From Oribacterium sp. (GTDB taxonomy: Bacteria; Bacillota_A; Clostridia; Lachnospirales; Lachnospiraceae), in the NCBI GenBank assembly GCA_017940955.1, contig JAGAXP010000051.1, forward strand, positions 1 through 14,588: a stretch of DNA of 14,588 nucleotides, read 5' to 3'. A program made the translations under genes and the position numbers. This document shows, one piece after another, positions 5,703 through 12,092 of this stretch; the stretch's first letter is position 1; every line of letters starts with the position of its first letter. Under the pieces are notes generated by a model. The model saw only the letters and a program-made list of their open reading frames with translations, ran no database searches and was not told where the DNA came from.

Positions 5703-7746
5703 ATTTTAACGGGAAAGTTTTAGACCCTGTATCAAAGCTTACTCTTACAAAGAAACTGTTTTTTCCAGTAACGATTCCCTTCCCCATAGTCTTATGATTT
5801 ACTTCCTGGCCATTATAGAAATCTCTGGTGCTGCCTTCTTTGAATGCATACAGCTCATCATGTAGTTTCTGCTTTTCTTTGTTCTGCTGTTCGTTTCTCT
5901 TTAGAATGGCAAATTGTTTACCGTTCATCTCCTCAATAAAGGGCGAAGGCTTGCAGGCATGATTCTTTCCGCCGGTTTTGGAAAGGTAATTATATACGTA
6001 GCAGTTTTTCTTTGCTCTTGTGATACCGACATAGAAAAGTCTTCGTTCTTCCTCTATATCTGCATCAGACACGGCCTTTTTGAAAGGGACAATGGTTTTA
6101 TTGATATCGACAAGGAATACGTTCTCCCACTCCAAGCCCTTAGATTTGTGCATCGTTCCGAGGAAAACAGCGTTTTCAGCTCGCTTCTTTAACATGCTGT
6201 CATGCTTGATTACGTGTTGGTAAGCAGCATTATACCATGAAGCTATATCATTATACTTACATGAATCGTTTATGAAGAAATCCAGCTTGCTTACAAATAT
6301 GGAGTCAATCAAATCTATCTCAGAAGCGTACTTATAAAGGAATTTTCTATACCCTATAGTGTCTGCTATATATTTTATCCGTTCTTTATAAGGAATCCTC
6401 TTAAGTCGCTCTATATCTCCGAAAAATGAATAGCAGTTTACGTTTCGAATGTCATTCAGCCTGTCATTATCGGAAGTCGGCAGAGCTCTTTTAAGAGACT
6501 CCGCATTTAGTTCGTGGATATTTGCCAATACCTTTTCTGGAATATACCGGTTTGGTCTGTTTATAACTCTCATCACATCAGCCTTGGTTCCTGTACCGTC
6601 AGCAAGTTTAAGATAAGACATGATATCTGCAAAGATAAAGTGACGGTATATATCAGGGATCGAATCTGCCGTGATGTAGGGAATGTTTCTGTCGTCAAGC
6701 CCAGCTGCGATATCGTCTAGTTGTTGGTTTGTGCGTGTCAATATCGCATTATCCCCAGGCTGACCGCCATTACGGATATTCTTGCAGATCATGTCCAAAA
6801 CAGCATCGATTTCCTCACGTCTTTCATCATAAGTCTTATAATTGACACTGCCTTTTCCGCTCTTAAAGGCACTGAAATCCTTCTTGAACCGCTTTTTATT
6901 AAATTGAATAAGTCTGTCGGCTGTCTCAATGATCTCTGGTTCAGACCGGTAATTGATCCCCATATCAACCTTTAATGCTTTAGGATAATGCTCGAAAAAC
7001 TCGAACATGATATTTGGGAGAGCCCCACGGAAACCGTATATGCTCTGGTCATCATCACCAACCACTGATATATTCCCATCGGGTCCGGCAATAAGATATA
7101 TGAGTTCAGCCTGAATCTTATTAGTATCCTGATATTCGTCTACTATGATGAATCGGAACCGGTCGTGTACTTGGCTTAGAATTGCGGGATTATTCTTCAG
7201 TAGTTCTCTTGTGAGGATAAGCAGGTCATCAAAATCATTTTTACCGAACTCCTCCTTTAGAACCTCATAGCGCCTATATATTGACTCAAAATCCTTTTTT
7301 TCCAGGGAAAGAGGTGTGAACGCATTAACAGGACAGTCGCTGTTCTTGTATGTGGATATATCCATAAGCAGATCTTTTTTCTGAATAGGACGTTTTAGCT
7401 TATGAAAAGTAAGACAATCCTTTGCTATGCGTAGCTGTTCCTCGTATGAGATGATATTTACAGGAACAGTTCTGAATTCGTTAAGTATTTTAAGGCACAT
7501 GGAATGTATGGTAGAGAAAACAACACCCTGTTCCCCGTACATCCTTGCAAACTTACTCCGCATCTCCTTAGCGGCTGCATCAGTAAAGGTTACCATGAGG
7601 ATATTTTCACCTTTAATGCCTTTATCTATCATATTCTTTATGCGTCTTAAAGATGTTGAAGTTTTACCAGCTCCGGGAACCGCGATAACACCCATTTGTC
7701 CATATATTGTATCGATCACTTTTTGCTGTGATTCGTTGTTAATCAT
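5701..7746 (-). CDS. UvrD/PcrA-type superfamily 1A DNA helicase
   Basis: ATP-dependent 3'-5' DNA helicase by family. All core motifs are visible in its 681 residues: Walker A GAGKTS (25-30, K28), motif Ia TFTDAAAKEM (53-62), motif II VDEYQD (202-207), motif III VGDDDQSIYGFRG (229-241), motif IV NYRS (265-268), motif V TMHKSKGLEWENV (531-543) and motif VI EERRLFYVGITRAKK (566-580). The last ~38 residues (VNHKTMGKGIV ... VRVSFDTGSKTF) resemble the PcrA/UvrD C-terminal Tudor-like domain, so the protein looks complete although slightly shorter than the usual ~720-740. SD AGGAGGG is upstream on the minus strand (7755-7761). It converges on the lipoprotein gene and shares the CCCATAATTA promoter motif with the relaxase gene. 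A role unwinding relaxase-nicked DNA, replacing host PcrA, is an attractive inference. Host repair is the alternative. Confidence 0.93.
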   Translation of the reverse strand: MINNESQQKVIDTIYGQMGVIAVPGAGKTSTSLRRIKNMIDKGIKGENILMVTFTDAAAKEMRSKFARMYGEQGVVFSTIHSMCLKILNEFRTVPVNIISYEEQLRIAKDCLTFHKLKRPIQKKDLLMDISTYKNSDCPVNAFTPLSLEKKDFESIYRRYEVLKEEFGKNDFDDLLILTRELLKNNPAILSQVHDRFRFIIVDEYQDTNKIQAELIYLIAGPDGNISVVGDDDQSIYGFRGALPNIMFEFFEHYPKALKVDMGINYRSEPEIIETADRLIQFNKKRFKKDFSAFKSGKGSVNYKTYDERREEIDAVLDMICKNIRNGGQPGDNAILTRTNQQLDDIAAGLDDRNIPYITADSIPDIYRHFIFADIMSYLKLADGTGTKADVMRVINRPNRYIPEKVLANIHELNAESLKRALPTSDNDRLNDIRNVNCYSFFGDIERLKRIPYKERIKYIADTIGYRKFLYKYASEIDLIDSIFVSKLDFFINDSCKYNDIASWYNAAYQHVIKHDSMLKKRAENAVFLGTMHKSKGLEWENVFLVDINKTIVPFKKAVSDADIEEERRLFYVGITRAKKNCYVYNYLSKTGGKNHACKPSPFIEEMNGKQFAILKRNEQQNKEKQKLHDELYAFKEGSTRDFYNGQEVNHKTMGKGIVTGKNSFFVRVSFDTGSKTFPLK

Positions 7747-7766
7747 AGTTAAAACCCTCCTATATA

Positions 7767-7776
7767 TAATTATGGG
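7767..7776 (-). promoter_or_regulatory. CCCATAATTA promoter motif for the helicase
   Basis: Read on the minus strand, CGCCCATAATTATATATAGGAGGG places CATAAT (7774-7769) about 28 nt upstream of the helicase ATG. The leader would be only about 15 nt and mostly SD. Confidence 0.5.
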
Positions 7777-7837
7777 CGAAAAAATCTCTGAAAAACCGTT
7801 GCTGATAGAAAAAATGAAAATTATGTAAAAATTCTTC

Positions 7838-7847
7838 TACCATAATT
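7838..7847 (+). promoter_or_regulatory. CCATAATT promoter motif for the 7888 operon
   Basis: TACCATAATT has CATAAT at 7841-7846, 47 nt upstream of the ATG at 7888. It lies back to back with the helicase promoter. AATTATG at 7819-7825 is an inverted partner, so a symmetrical site may span 7819-7847. Confidence 0.45.
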
Positions 7848-7887
7848 CTTTTGTAACAATGAATAAGTTGTCTGGAGGTATGAACAG

Positions 7888-8277
7888 ATGAAAAAAGACG
7901 AAAAAACGCAGAAAATTAAATTGATAAAGGGAATGATGAAGGAATACGGAATCACCCTTAAAGACCTGAAAGAAGACGATATTGTTGGATTTGATGCCAA
8001 TATATCTCTCATAAGTGGAATGAGAGACTATGCAGAAGCTTTTCATAACATGATTTCTTTTGGCAAGGATGCGGAAGAGGTCAAAATGGAAATACAAATG
8101 ACCAAATTCGACGGAAAGACCATTGCAAGTCTTCTGAACGTAATGTATTTTAAAGGGAAAGTCGTTTGGAACAACTGGACTGTGGTGGCTGAAACATCAA
8201 ATTATTTGAAGTTAAAGGCTTTCGACCCGTTTGGGAATTCCAAATACATGAAATTAGAAAGGCAGGAAGGGATATGA
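7888..8277 (+). CDS. Hypothetical protein (129 aa)
   Basis: No family recognised. A soluble, basic-to-neutral protein with a helical Lys/Glu-rich N-terminal half (KTQKIKLIKGMMKEYGITLKD) and a C-terminal half richer in strands and aromatics (VMYFKGKVVWNNWTVVAE, then LKLKAFDPFGNSKYMKLE). The repeated short hydrophobic strands suggest a small beta barrel, but that is inference. SD GGAGG at 7874-7878 is 9 nt from this ATG. An ATG at 7880 opens only a 3-codon frame. The stop overlaps the next start (ATGA at 8274-8277), so the two genes are translationally coupled. The divergent helicase gene starts 141 nt away. Confidence 0.75.
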   Translation: MKKDEKTQKIKLIKGMMKEYGITLKDLKEDDIVGFDANISLISGMRDYAEAFHNMISFGKDAEEVKMEIQMTKFDGKTIASLLNVMYFKGKVVWNNWTVVAETSNYLKLKAFDPFGNSKYMKLERQEGI

Positions 8278-8954
8278 AAACCGATGAGATGAGACGTGAA
8301 AAAGCCCGCCAACTGCGTTATCAAAAGCCAATATGTAAATCCCTTAACTTGTGGTCTATAATGGAAGATCTTGATGATATATCGGAAAGCTGTGATGAGG
8401 TCCGTTATTTCACGGATTACGATGATGAAACTCTTCTTAACGCACTTGATGGTGACGAAGATGATGCACAGCAGTTCCGGCTGTCATTCGCAGACCTTTC
8501 AGCCGAGTGCGAAAAGATGAGAGAAGACCTTGAAGAAGCATATGTTCCAGAATGTTTCGACACAGTTTTTGTTGCGGCTGGAGCCGGAGATAATGAAAGT
8601 GGGTATCTTGGATATGATTCCTACGAACAGGATTATTTTGGACTGGATGTGCCGTCAGACTGGATAGAATCTGAGGGAGCAAAGAAATTAAAACGCATGA
8701 CCAAGGATGAAATCATTGAGTGTGTCGCTGCCTGCCTCAAAGTGTATCAGGCATATATAGGTATAAAATACCGATATGACAGCCTGAAGGCGGCATTTGA
8801 TATACTTAAGAACGAAAACAATGCTCATCTGAAGACAGTAAAGAAAATAGATGAGCTTTACGAAAATGCACAGGCAGATATTCTTGGCTGGGGTGTAGCA
8901 TCAAAGATCTATGACAAGATGCTGGAAGCTCTGCCACAGGAAGCGTGGCTTTAA
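8274..8954 (+). CDS. Acidic hypothetical protein (226 aa)
   Basis: No family recognised. The N-terminal third is highly acidic (DLDDISESCDE, then DYDDETLLNALDGDEDD). The middle holds a Tyr/Gly/Asp-rich segment (NESGYLGYDSYEQDYFGLD). The C-terminal ~90 residues look like helical hairpins (MTKDEIIECVAACLKVYQAY, then LKTVKKIDELYENAQAD), ending in LPQEAWL. No membrane segment or signal peptide. The start overlaps the previous stop. Such long acidic soluble proteins in mobile elements sometimes act as anti-defence or DNA-mimic factors; nothing here proves it. Its last codons and the following ~30 nt recur in degenerate form at 9587-9638, beyond the next gene. Confidence 0.75.
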   Translation: MKTDEMRREKARQLRYQKPICKSLNLWSIMEDLDDISESCDEVRYFTDYDDETLLNALDGDEDDAQQFRLSFADLSAECEKMREDLEEAYVPECFDTVFVAAGAGDNESGYLGYDSYEQDYFGLDVPSDWIESEGAKKLKRMTKDEIIECVAACLKVYQAYIGIKYRYDSLKAAFDILKNENNAHLKTVKKIDELYENAQADILGWGVASKIYDKMLEALPQEAWL

Positions 8955-8985
8955 ATGCTGCTTATTGAAATATTAATGAAGACAT
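8931..8985 (+). repeat. Direct repeat copy A (3' end of the 226-aa gene)
   Basis: Aligns without gaps to 9587-9640 at roughly three-quarters identity. It includes CTGCCACAGGAAGCGTGG, the stop codon and TGCTTATTG followed by ATATTAAT. Together the two copies bracket the membrane-protein gene. Confidence 0.75.
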
Positions 8986-8998
8986 GGGGTGAAAAATT

Positions 8999-9580
8999 AT
9001 GAGTCAGAATAATAAAGAAAGTCAGGTAGAAAATCATAAGTTTGACCTGGGACGCGCGGTCTCTAATAAAGAGAAGATGCTTAAAAAGCTTAAGTTGATA
9101 GCTCATATGTTAATACTGGGTTCAACTATAATCGCTCTTGCGAATATGTTTATGAAGACTCAATTTCTAGATATTGTAATTGTAGTTTGTTGGGTGTTGT
9201 GGGCATTGATAGCTAATAAGGCAGCCACAACAAAATACCAAATCAAAGATATGAAAAGCTACATTAAAATTCATGCGATTGAGCTAGATGAATCTGACCT
9301 TAGATATGGACAAACAGAAGAGGAGAGATTCTATTGTTCTGACAATGGTGAACGGCTGAGTCAAATATATACTTTGATGATACAAGGTGTACTATGGACA
9401 TTTGTGTTAGCGGTATCTGTTTTTTTGTCAACAGCTATCAGTAATCACAGATTATCATTATTCCACAGTAATATAGCGGTTGTTCATTGCTTATATTTCT
9501 TCGTGATTAGTATTATAAATATTGCCCGGCTGTTAATAAAAATCACAAAGTATAAAACAATATTTGAGAACGAAGCCTAA
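8999..9580 (+). CDS. Membrane protein with about four transmembrane helices (193 aa)
   Basis: No family recognised. A polar N-terminus of ~30 residues is followed by two hydrophobic helices (about 32-53, LIAHMLILGSTIIALANMFM, and about 56-73, FLDIVIVVCWVLWALIAN). Then comes a ~45-residue hydrophilic segment, and two more helices (about 123-145, TLMIQGVLWTFVLAVSVFLS, and about 158-180, VVHCLYFFVISIINIARLLI). The two-plus-two layout with a soluble loop recalls SLATT-like or other small effector membrane proteins, but no diagnostic motif is visible. SD GGGG at 8986-8989. It looks more AT-rich than the genes before it and lies exactly between two imperfect copies of the upstream gene's 3' end, so it may be a late insertion. 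Confidence 0.7.
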   Translation: MSQNNKESQVENHKFDLGRAVSNKEKMLKKLKLIAHMLILGSTIIALANMFMKTQFLDIVIVVCWVLWALIANKAATTKYQIKDMKSYIKIHAIELDESDLRYGQTEEERFYCSDNGERLSQIYTLMIQGVLWTFVLAVSVFLSTAISNHRLSLFHSNIAVVHCLYFFVISIINIARLLIKITKYKTIFENEA

Positions 9581-9586
9581 CTTGTC

Positions 9587-9640
9587 CTGCTTTAGGAAGC
9601 ATGGCTTTATACGATGCTTATTGGGATATTAATAAGAATT
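9587..9640 (+). repeat. Direct repeat copy B (decayed 3' end of the 226-aa gene)
   Basis: Reading CTG CTT TAG GAA GCA TGG CTT in the original frame gives L-L-stop-E-A-W-L against L-P-Q-E-A-W-L in copy A; the CAG codon has become TAG. The downstream part provides TTGGGA (9621-9626), usable as a -35 box for the next gene. Confidence 0.7.
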
Positions 9641-9649
9641 TGGTATATT
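9621..9649 (+). promoter_or_regulatory. Promoter of the Uma2-family gene
   Basis: TTGGGA (9621-9626), 17 bp, TATATT (9644-9649). The -35 box lies within repeat copy B. Transcription would begin near 9656, upstream of the short frame at 9676. Confidence 0.5.
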
Positions 9650-9675
9650 CTGATAAGAGGATTCGGAGTGGAGGT

Positions 9676-9732
9676 ATGAATAGGGCAGATGTCCATGAAA
9701 TGTCGAATATTTACCGGAGCATCGCTTTGTGA
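9676..9732 (+). pseudogene. 18-codon frame, probable severed N-terminus of the Uma2 protein or a leader peptide
   Basis: ATG at 9676 has a good SD (GGAG at 9665-9668, with GGAGG at 9670-9674) and encodes MNRADVHEMSNIYRSIAL before TGA at 9730-9732. The stop overlaps the ATG of the nuclease frame (TGATG). A VH(E/Q)-x6-Y-x-x-I-A segment is what I would expect just before the start of the nuclease domain in Uma2 proteins, so a 1-nt frameshift is likely. A coupling leader peptide is the alternative. Confidence 0.45.
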
Positions 9733-10181
9733 TGAGCAACCTGGAGTATATTATAAAGTCTTTCATCAAAAACACCAATTGTGTTGTCATGAGGGAAGCG
9801 AAGTATGAATGGGAAGGTGTGCCAGAAAAATATGAGCCTGACATCAGCCTTCTTTATGGTCTTCGCAGAAGGAAACGTCTTTGCTACACAGACGTACAAA
9901 GATTTATTGCAGAAGTCCTCAGTGATTCCACTGAGCATGATGACCGAAACAAGAAAATGGAAGTATACGATTCTGTCGGAGTGGAGGAGTACTGGCTAAT
10001 AGACTGGCGAGTTCCCGGCGGAAAAATAGAAAGATATCTGTATGACGATACAGGAAAACACTATCTCATGCATGATATGATAACTGGTGACAAGCAACAG
10101 GAGGTCTCTCTTATATTATTCCCTACCATCTATTTCACGATGAATGAACTTATGGAACATGTGGGAGAAGACATATTGTAA
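9732..10181 (+). CDS. Uma2-family (DUF820) restriction-endonuclease-fold protein, N-terminally short
   Basis: Uma2 proteins have a PD-(D/E)xK nuclease fold and are often multicopy in cyanobacteria and Firmicutes; their biological role is uncertain. Seen in 149 residues: PD (36-37) in YEPDIS, the FIAEVLSDST segment with E61, NKK (73-75) supplying a candidate catalytic lysine, then the hallmark VGVEEYWLID (83-91) and the typical C-terminal LFPTIYF ... ELME. Full-length members are about 180-200 residues and begin with a YELIDGE-type strand, missing here, so about 30-40 N-terminal residues are absent. The frame can also start at GTG 9729. SD GGAG at 9716-9719. Its own promoter and terminator bracket it. 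It may be inactive. Confidence 0.8.
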   Translation: MSNLEYIIKSFIKNTNCVVMREAKYEWEGVPEKYEPDISLLYGLRRRKRLCYTDVQRFIAEVLSDSTEHDDRNKKMEVYDSVGVEEYWLIDWRVPGGKIERYLYDDTGKHYLMHDMITGDKQQEVSLILFPTIYFTMNELMEHVGEDIL

Positions 10182-10217
10182 AAATTTCTCGACCTAATTG
10201 AATATGGAACGTTACAT

Positions 10218-10250
10218 AGCAGTTATCTCAAATCGAGGTAGCTGCTTTTT
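10218..10250 (+). terminator. Terminator of the Uma2-family gene
   Basis: A 12-bp stem joins 10218-10229 (AGCAGTTATCTC) to 10235-10246 (GAGGTAGCTGCT) with two G-U pairs, a 5-nt loop and a following T run. Confidence 0.85.
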
Positions 10251-10274
10251 GCTTATTTTCAAAAAAGGAAAATA

Positions 10275-10303
10275 TTGTAAGTTTTGAAAGTAAATGATAC
10301 AAT
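10275..10303 (+). promoter_or_regulatory. Promoter of the AAA ATPase gene
   Basis: TTGTAA (10275-10280), exactly 17 bp, TACAAT (10298-10303). The spacer carries TTTTGAAAG (10282-10290), the first of three such sites, so a repressor bound there would block the polymerase. Confidence 0.65.
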
Positions 10304-10339
10304 GCTTTCAAAAGTGAAAAGAAATTAAAGTTTTGAAAG
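10282..10339. promoter_or_regulatory. Cluster of three TTTTGAAAG operator-like sites
   Basis: TTTTGAAAG at 10282-10290, its inverse CTTTCAAAA at 10305-10313, and TTTTGAAAG again at 10331-10339. They lie in the promoter spacer, at the probable start of transcription, and just before the start codon. The last two could also pair in the mRNA as a 9-bp hairpin near the ribosome site. Confidence 0.6.
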
Positions 10340-10349
10340 TGGGACCCGT

Positions 10350-11540
10350 ATGAAGATTATTAAAAGAAAAGATTATTTGGATAGACTCATTCGATTAAAG
10401 GATACTCCTGATATAAAGATAATAACAGGGTTGAGACGTTCTGGAAAGTCTGAGTTGGTGCGAGCATATATGGAATGGATACGCACAACCGAAGATACAA
10501 ATATAATATACGTTGATTTTGCAGATTTAAAATTCGATGATTTAAAAACATATAAGGAACTCTATAATTTCTGCGAAGGACAATACATTGATAGTAAAAC
10601 AAATGTCATTATTGTAGATGAAGTTCAAATGTGTGAAAAATTTGAGCTTGCTATCAATAGTTTATATAACAGCCGAAAATACGATATCTATATTACAGGT
10701 TCCAATGCATTTTTGTTAAGCTCAGATTTATCGACGTTATTTACTGGGAGATTTATAGAAATTCCAGTTTATCCATTTAGTTTTTCTGAATATTGTGAGT
10801 ACTATGGATATGATTCTAATACAACAAATGTATTGGATTCATATGTCATGAATGGTGGCTTGTCTGGGGCATACGTATACAGCGAAAAAGAGGATCAGGC
10901 ATCATATATAAAGGATGTTTACACTACAATTATAAAACGTGATCTTGTAGACAAGTATGGTATTAAGGAAGAGGCACTTTTGGATTCTTTAACAGATTAT
11001 ATGATGGACAATATTTCCAATCTGACATCTGCGAGTAAGATTAGTAATGTTTTTAAGCAAAATAAGGTTGAGACGAATCATATAACAATAGGAAATTATA
11101 TGAAGTATCTCTGCAGTGCATTTATGTTCTATAAAGTAAAACGATACGACATTCGTGGAAAAAAGTATTTAGAAACATCAGATAAGTACTATCTTAGCGA
11201 TTTAGGATTTAGATATGCAATGCTTGGAACAAGAAATATGGATTATGGACGAGCATATGAAAATATAGTTGCATTAGAATTACTCAGGAGAGGTTACCAG
11301 ATTTATGTTGGCAAGTTGTATCAGAAGGAGATAGATTTTGTAGCTATGAAACAAGATGAGAAGCTGTATATCCAAGTATCAGATAATATTTCTGATTCAG
11401 ATACATTAGAAAGAGAGTTGTCTCCACTAAGAGCGATAAAAGATGCATATCCTAAGATTTTGATAGCGAATACAAAGCATGATAACTATGACATTGAAGG
11501 AATAAAAGTACTAGATTTAACTAATTGGTTAATGAGATAA
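10350..11540 (+). CDS. AAA_14 ATPase with C-terminal DUF4143 domain
   Basis: A 396-residue member of the AAA_14/DUF4143 family (predicted P-loop ATPases, common and often multicopy in anaerobes, function unsettled). Seen: Walker A GLRRSGKS (27-34), Walker B NVIIVDEVQ (85-93), a sensor-like ITGSNA (115-120), and LFTGR (130-134) with a probable arginine finger, followed by PFSFSEY typical of the family. The C-terminal part has E310 in an ALELLRRGY helix, EIDF (327-330) and YIQVS (340-344), the degenerate PD-(D/E)xK-like motif of DUF4143. Here Gln replaces the acidic residue of a true E-x-K, so nuclease activity is doubtful. Length is normal for the family. The gene looks more AT-rich than its neighbours, has its own promoter with repeated operator sites, and shows only a weak SD (GTGGGA), suggesting recent transfer and low expression. 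Confidence 0.9.
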   Translation: MKIIKRKDYLDRLIRLKDTPDIKIITGLRRSGKSELVRAYMEWIRTTEDTNIIYVDFADLKFDDLKTYKELYNFCEGQYIDSKTNVIIVDEVQMCEKFELAINSLYNSRKYDIYITGSNAFLLSSDLSTLFTGRFIEIPVYPFSFSEYCEYYGYDSNTTNVLDSYVMNGGLSGAYVYSEKEDQASYIKDVYTTIIKRDLVDKYGIKEEALLDSLTDYMMDNISNLTSASKISNVFKQNKVETNHITIGNYMKYLCSAFMFYKVKRYDIRGKKYLETSDKYYLSDLGFRYAMLGTRNMDYGRAYENIVALELLRRGYQIYVGKLYQKEIDFVAMKQDEKLYIQVSDNISDSDTLERELSPLRAIKDAYPKILIANTKHDNYDIEGIKVLDLTNWLMR

Positions 11541-11644
11541 ATCGGAGGTTTGTCGAGGTGAAGATTTGAAAAATGAAATAGTATTATTTGAAACAAGGAT
11601 CAGGAGATAAAGCTTTCTGTCCCAGTTAATAAGGGAAATGTTAG

Positions 11645-11659
11645 ACTTACGTCGTAAGT
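11645..11659. promoter_or_regulatory. Perfect palindromic operator upstream of the MIF operon
   Basis: ACTTACG-T-CGTAAGT is a perfect 7-bp inverted repeat around one base. Sites of this size and symmetry suit dimeric helix-turn-helix regulators (TetR, MarR or HxlR types). No regulator gene lies next to it in this window. Confidence 0.65.
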
Positions 11660-11688
11660 TAGCTAATGTTGTGTGCGACGAAAAGCAT

Positions 11689-11694
11689 TATAAT
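11689..11694 (+). promoter_or_regulatory. Consensus -10 box of the MIF operon
   Basis: TATAAT at 11689-11694 is 54 nt upstream of the ATG. The -35 region (about 11665-11671, ATGTTG) is poor, suggesting that a factor bound at the palindrome 10 bp or so upstream activates the promoter. Confidence 0.5.
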
Positions 11695-11747
11695 GGTACA
11701 TTGAACTATTGTTGGCACCATATTTTTAGGGAAAAGGAGAAAGGACC

Positions 11748-12092
11748 ATGCCATTCATTTCAACAAAAACAAACGTTACGGTAACAAAGGAAAAAGAGAC
11801 TAAGCTTAAGGAACGCCTTGGACAGGCTATTTCAATCATTCCTGGGAAGAGCGAGAACTGGCTTATGCTGGCAATCGAGGGAGATATTCCTATGTACTTT
11901 AGAGGTGATGATTCTCAGCCTACAGCATTCATCGAAGTCAAGATCTATGGAAATGCTTCTTCTGATGTTTATAGCAGGATGACGAAAGAACTGACAGGAA
12001 TATATGGGGATATCCTTGGTGTGACTCCTGACCACATGTATATCCGTTACTTCGGATCAGATGATTGGGGATGGAATGGAAACAATTTCTGA
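11748..12092 (+). CDS. MIF-family tautomerase (macrophage migration inhibitory factor homolog)
   Basis: A 114-residue protein of the MIF/phenylpyruvate tautomerase family, which form trimers and use the N-terminal proline as the catalytic base. Seen: MPF start exposing Pro after Met removal, a lysine in the SIIPGK-x-E-x-W-LM segment (family-typical IPGKSE), a conserved AFIEVKIYG strand, and the WGWNGNNF end characteristic of bacterial and parasite MIFs. Length matches the family (~114-115). SD AGGAGAAAGGA lies just before the ATG. The last 17 nt overlap the next gene, so they are co-translated. Bacterial MIFs mostly lack a proven physiological role. Confidence 0.92.
   Translation: MPFISTKTNVTVTKEKETKLKERLGQAISIIPGKSENWLMLAIEGDIPMYFRGDDSQPTAFIEVKIYGNASSDVYSRMTKELTGIYGDILGVTPDHMYIRYFGSDDWGWNGNNF

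Noticed and set aside
9597..9618. AAGCAT/ATGCTT hairpin in repeat copy B as a terminator
   Set aside because: Short stem, 10-nt loop and no T run; explained better as part of the duplicated gene end.
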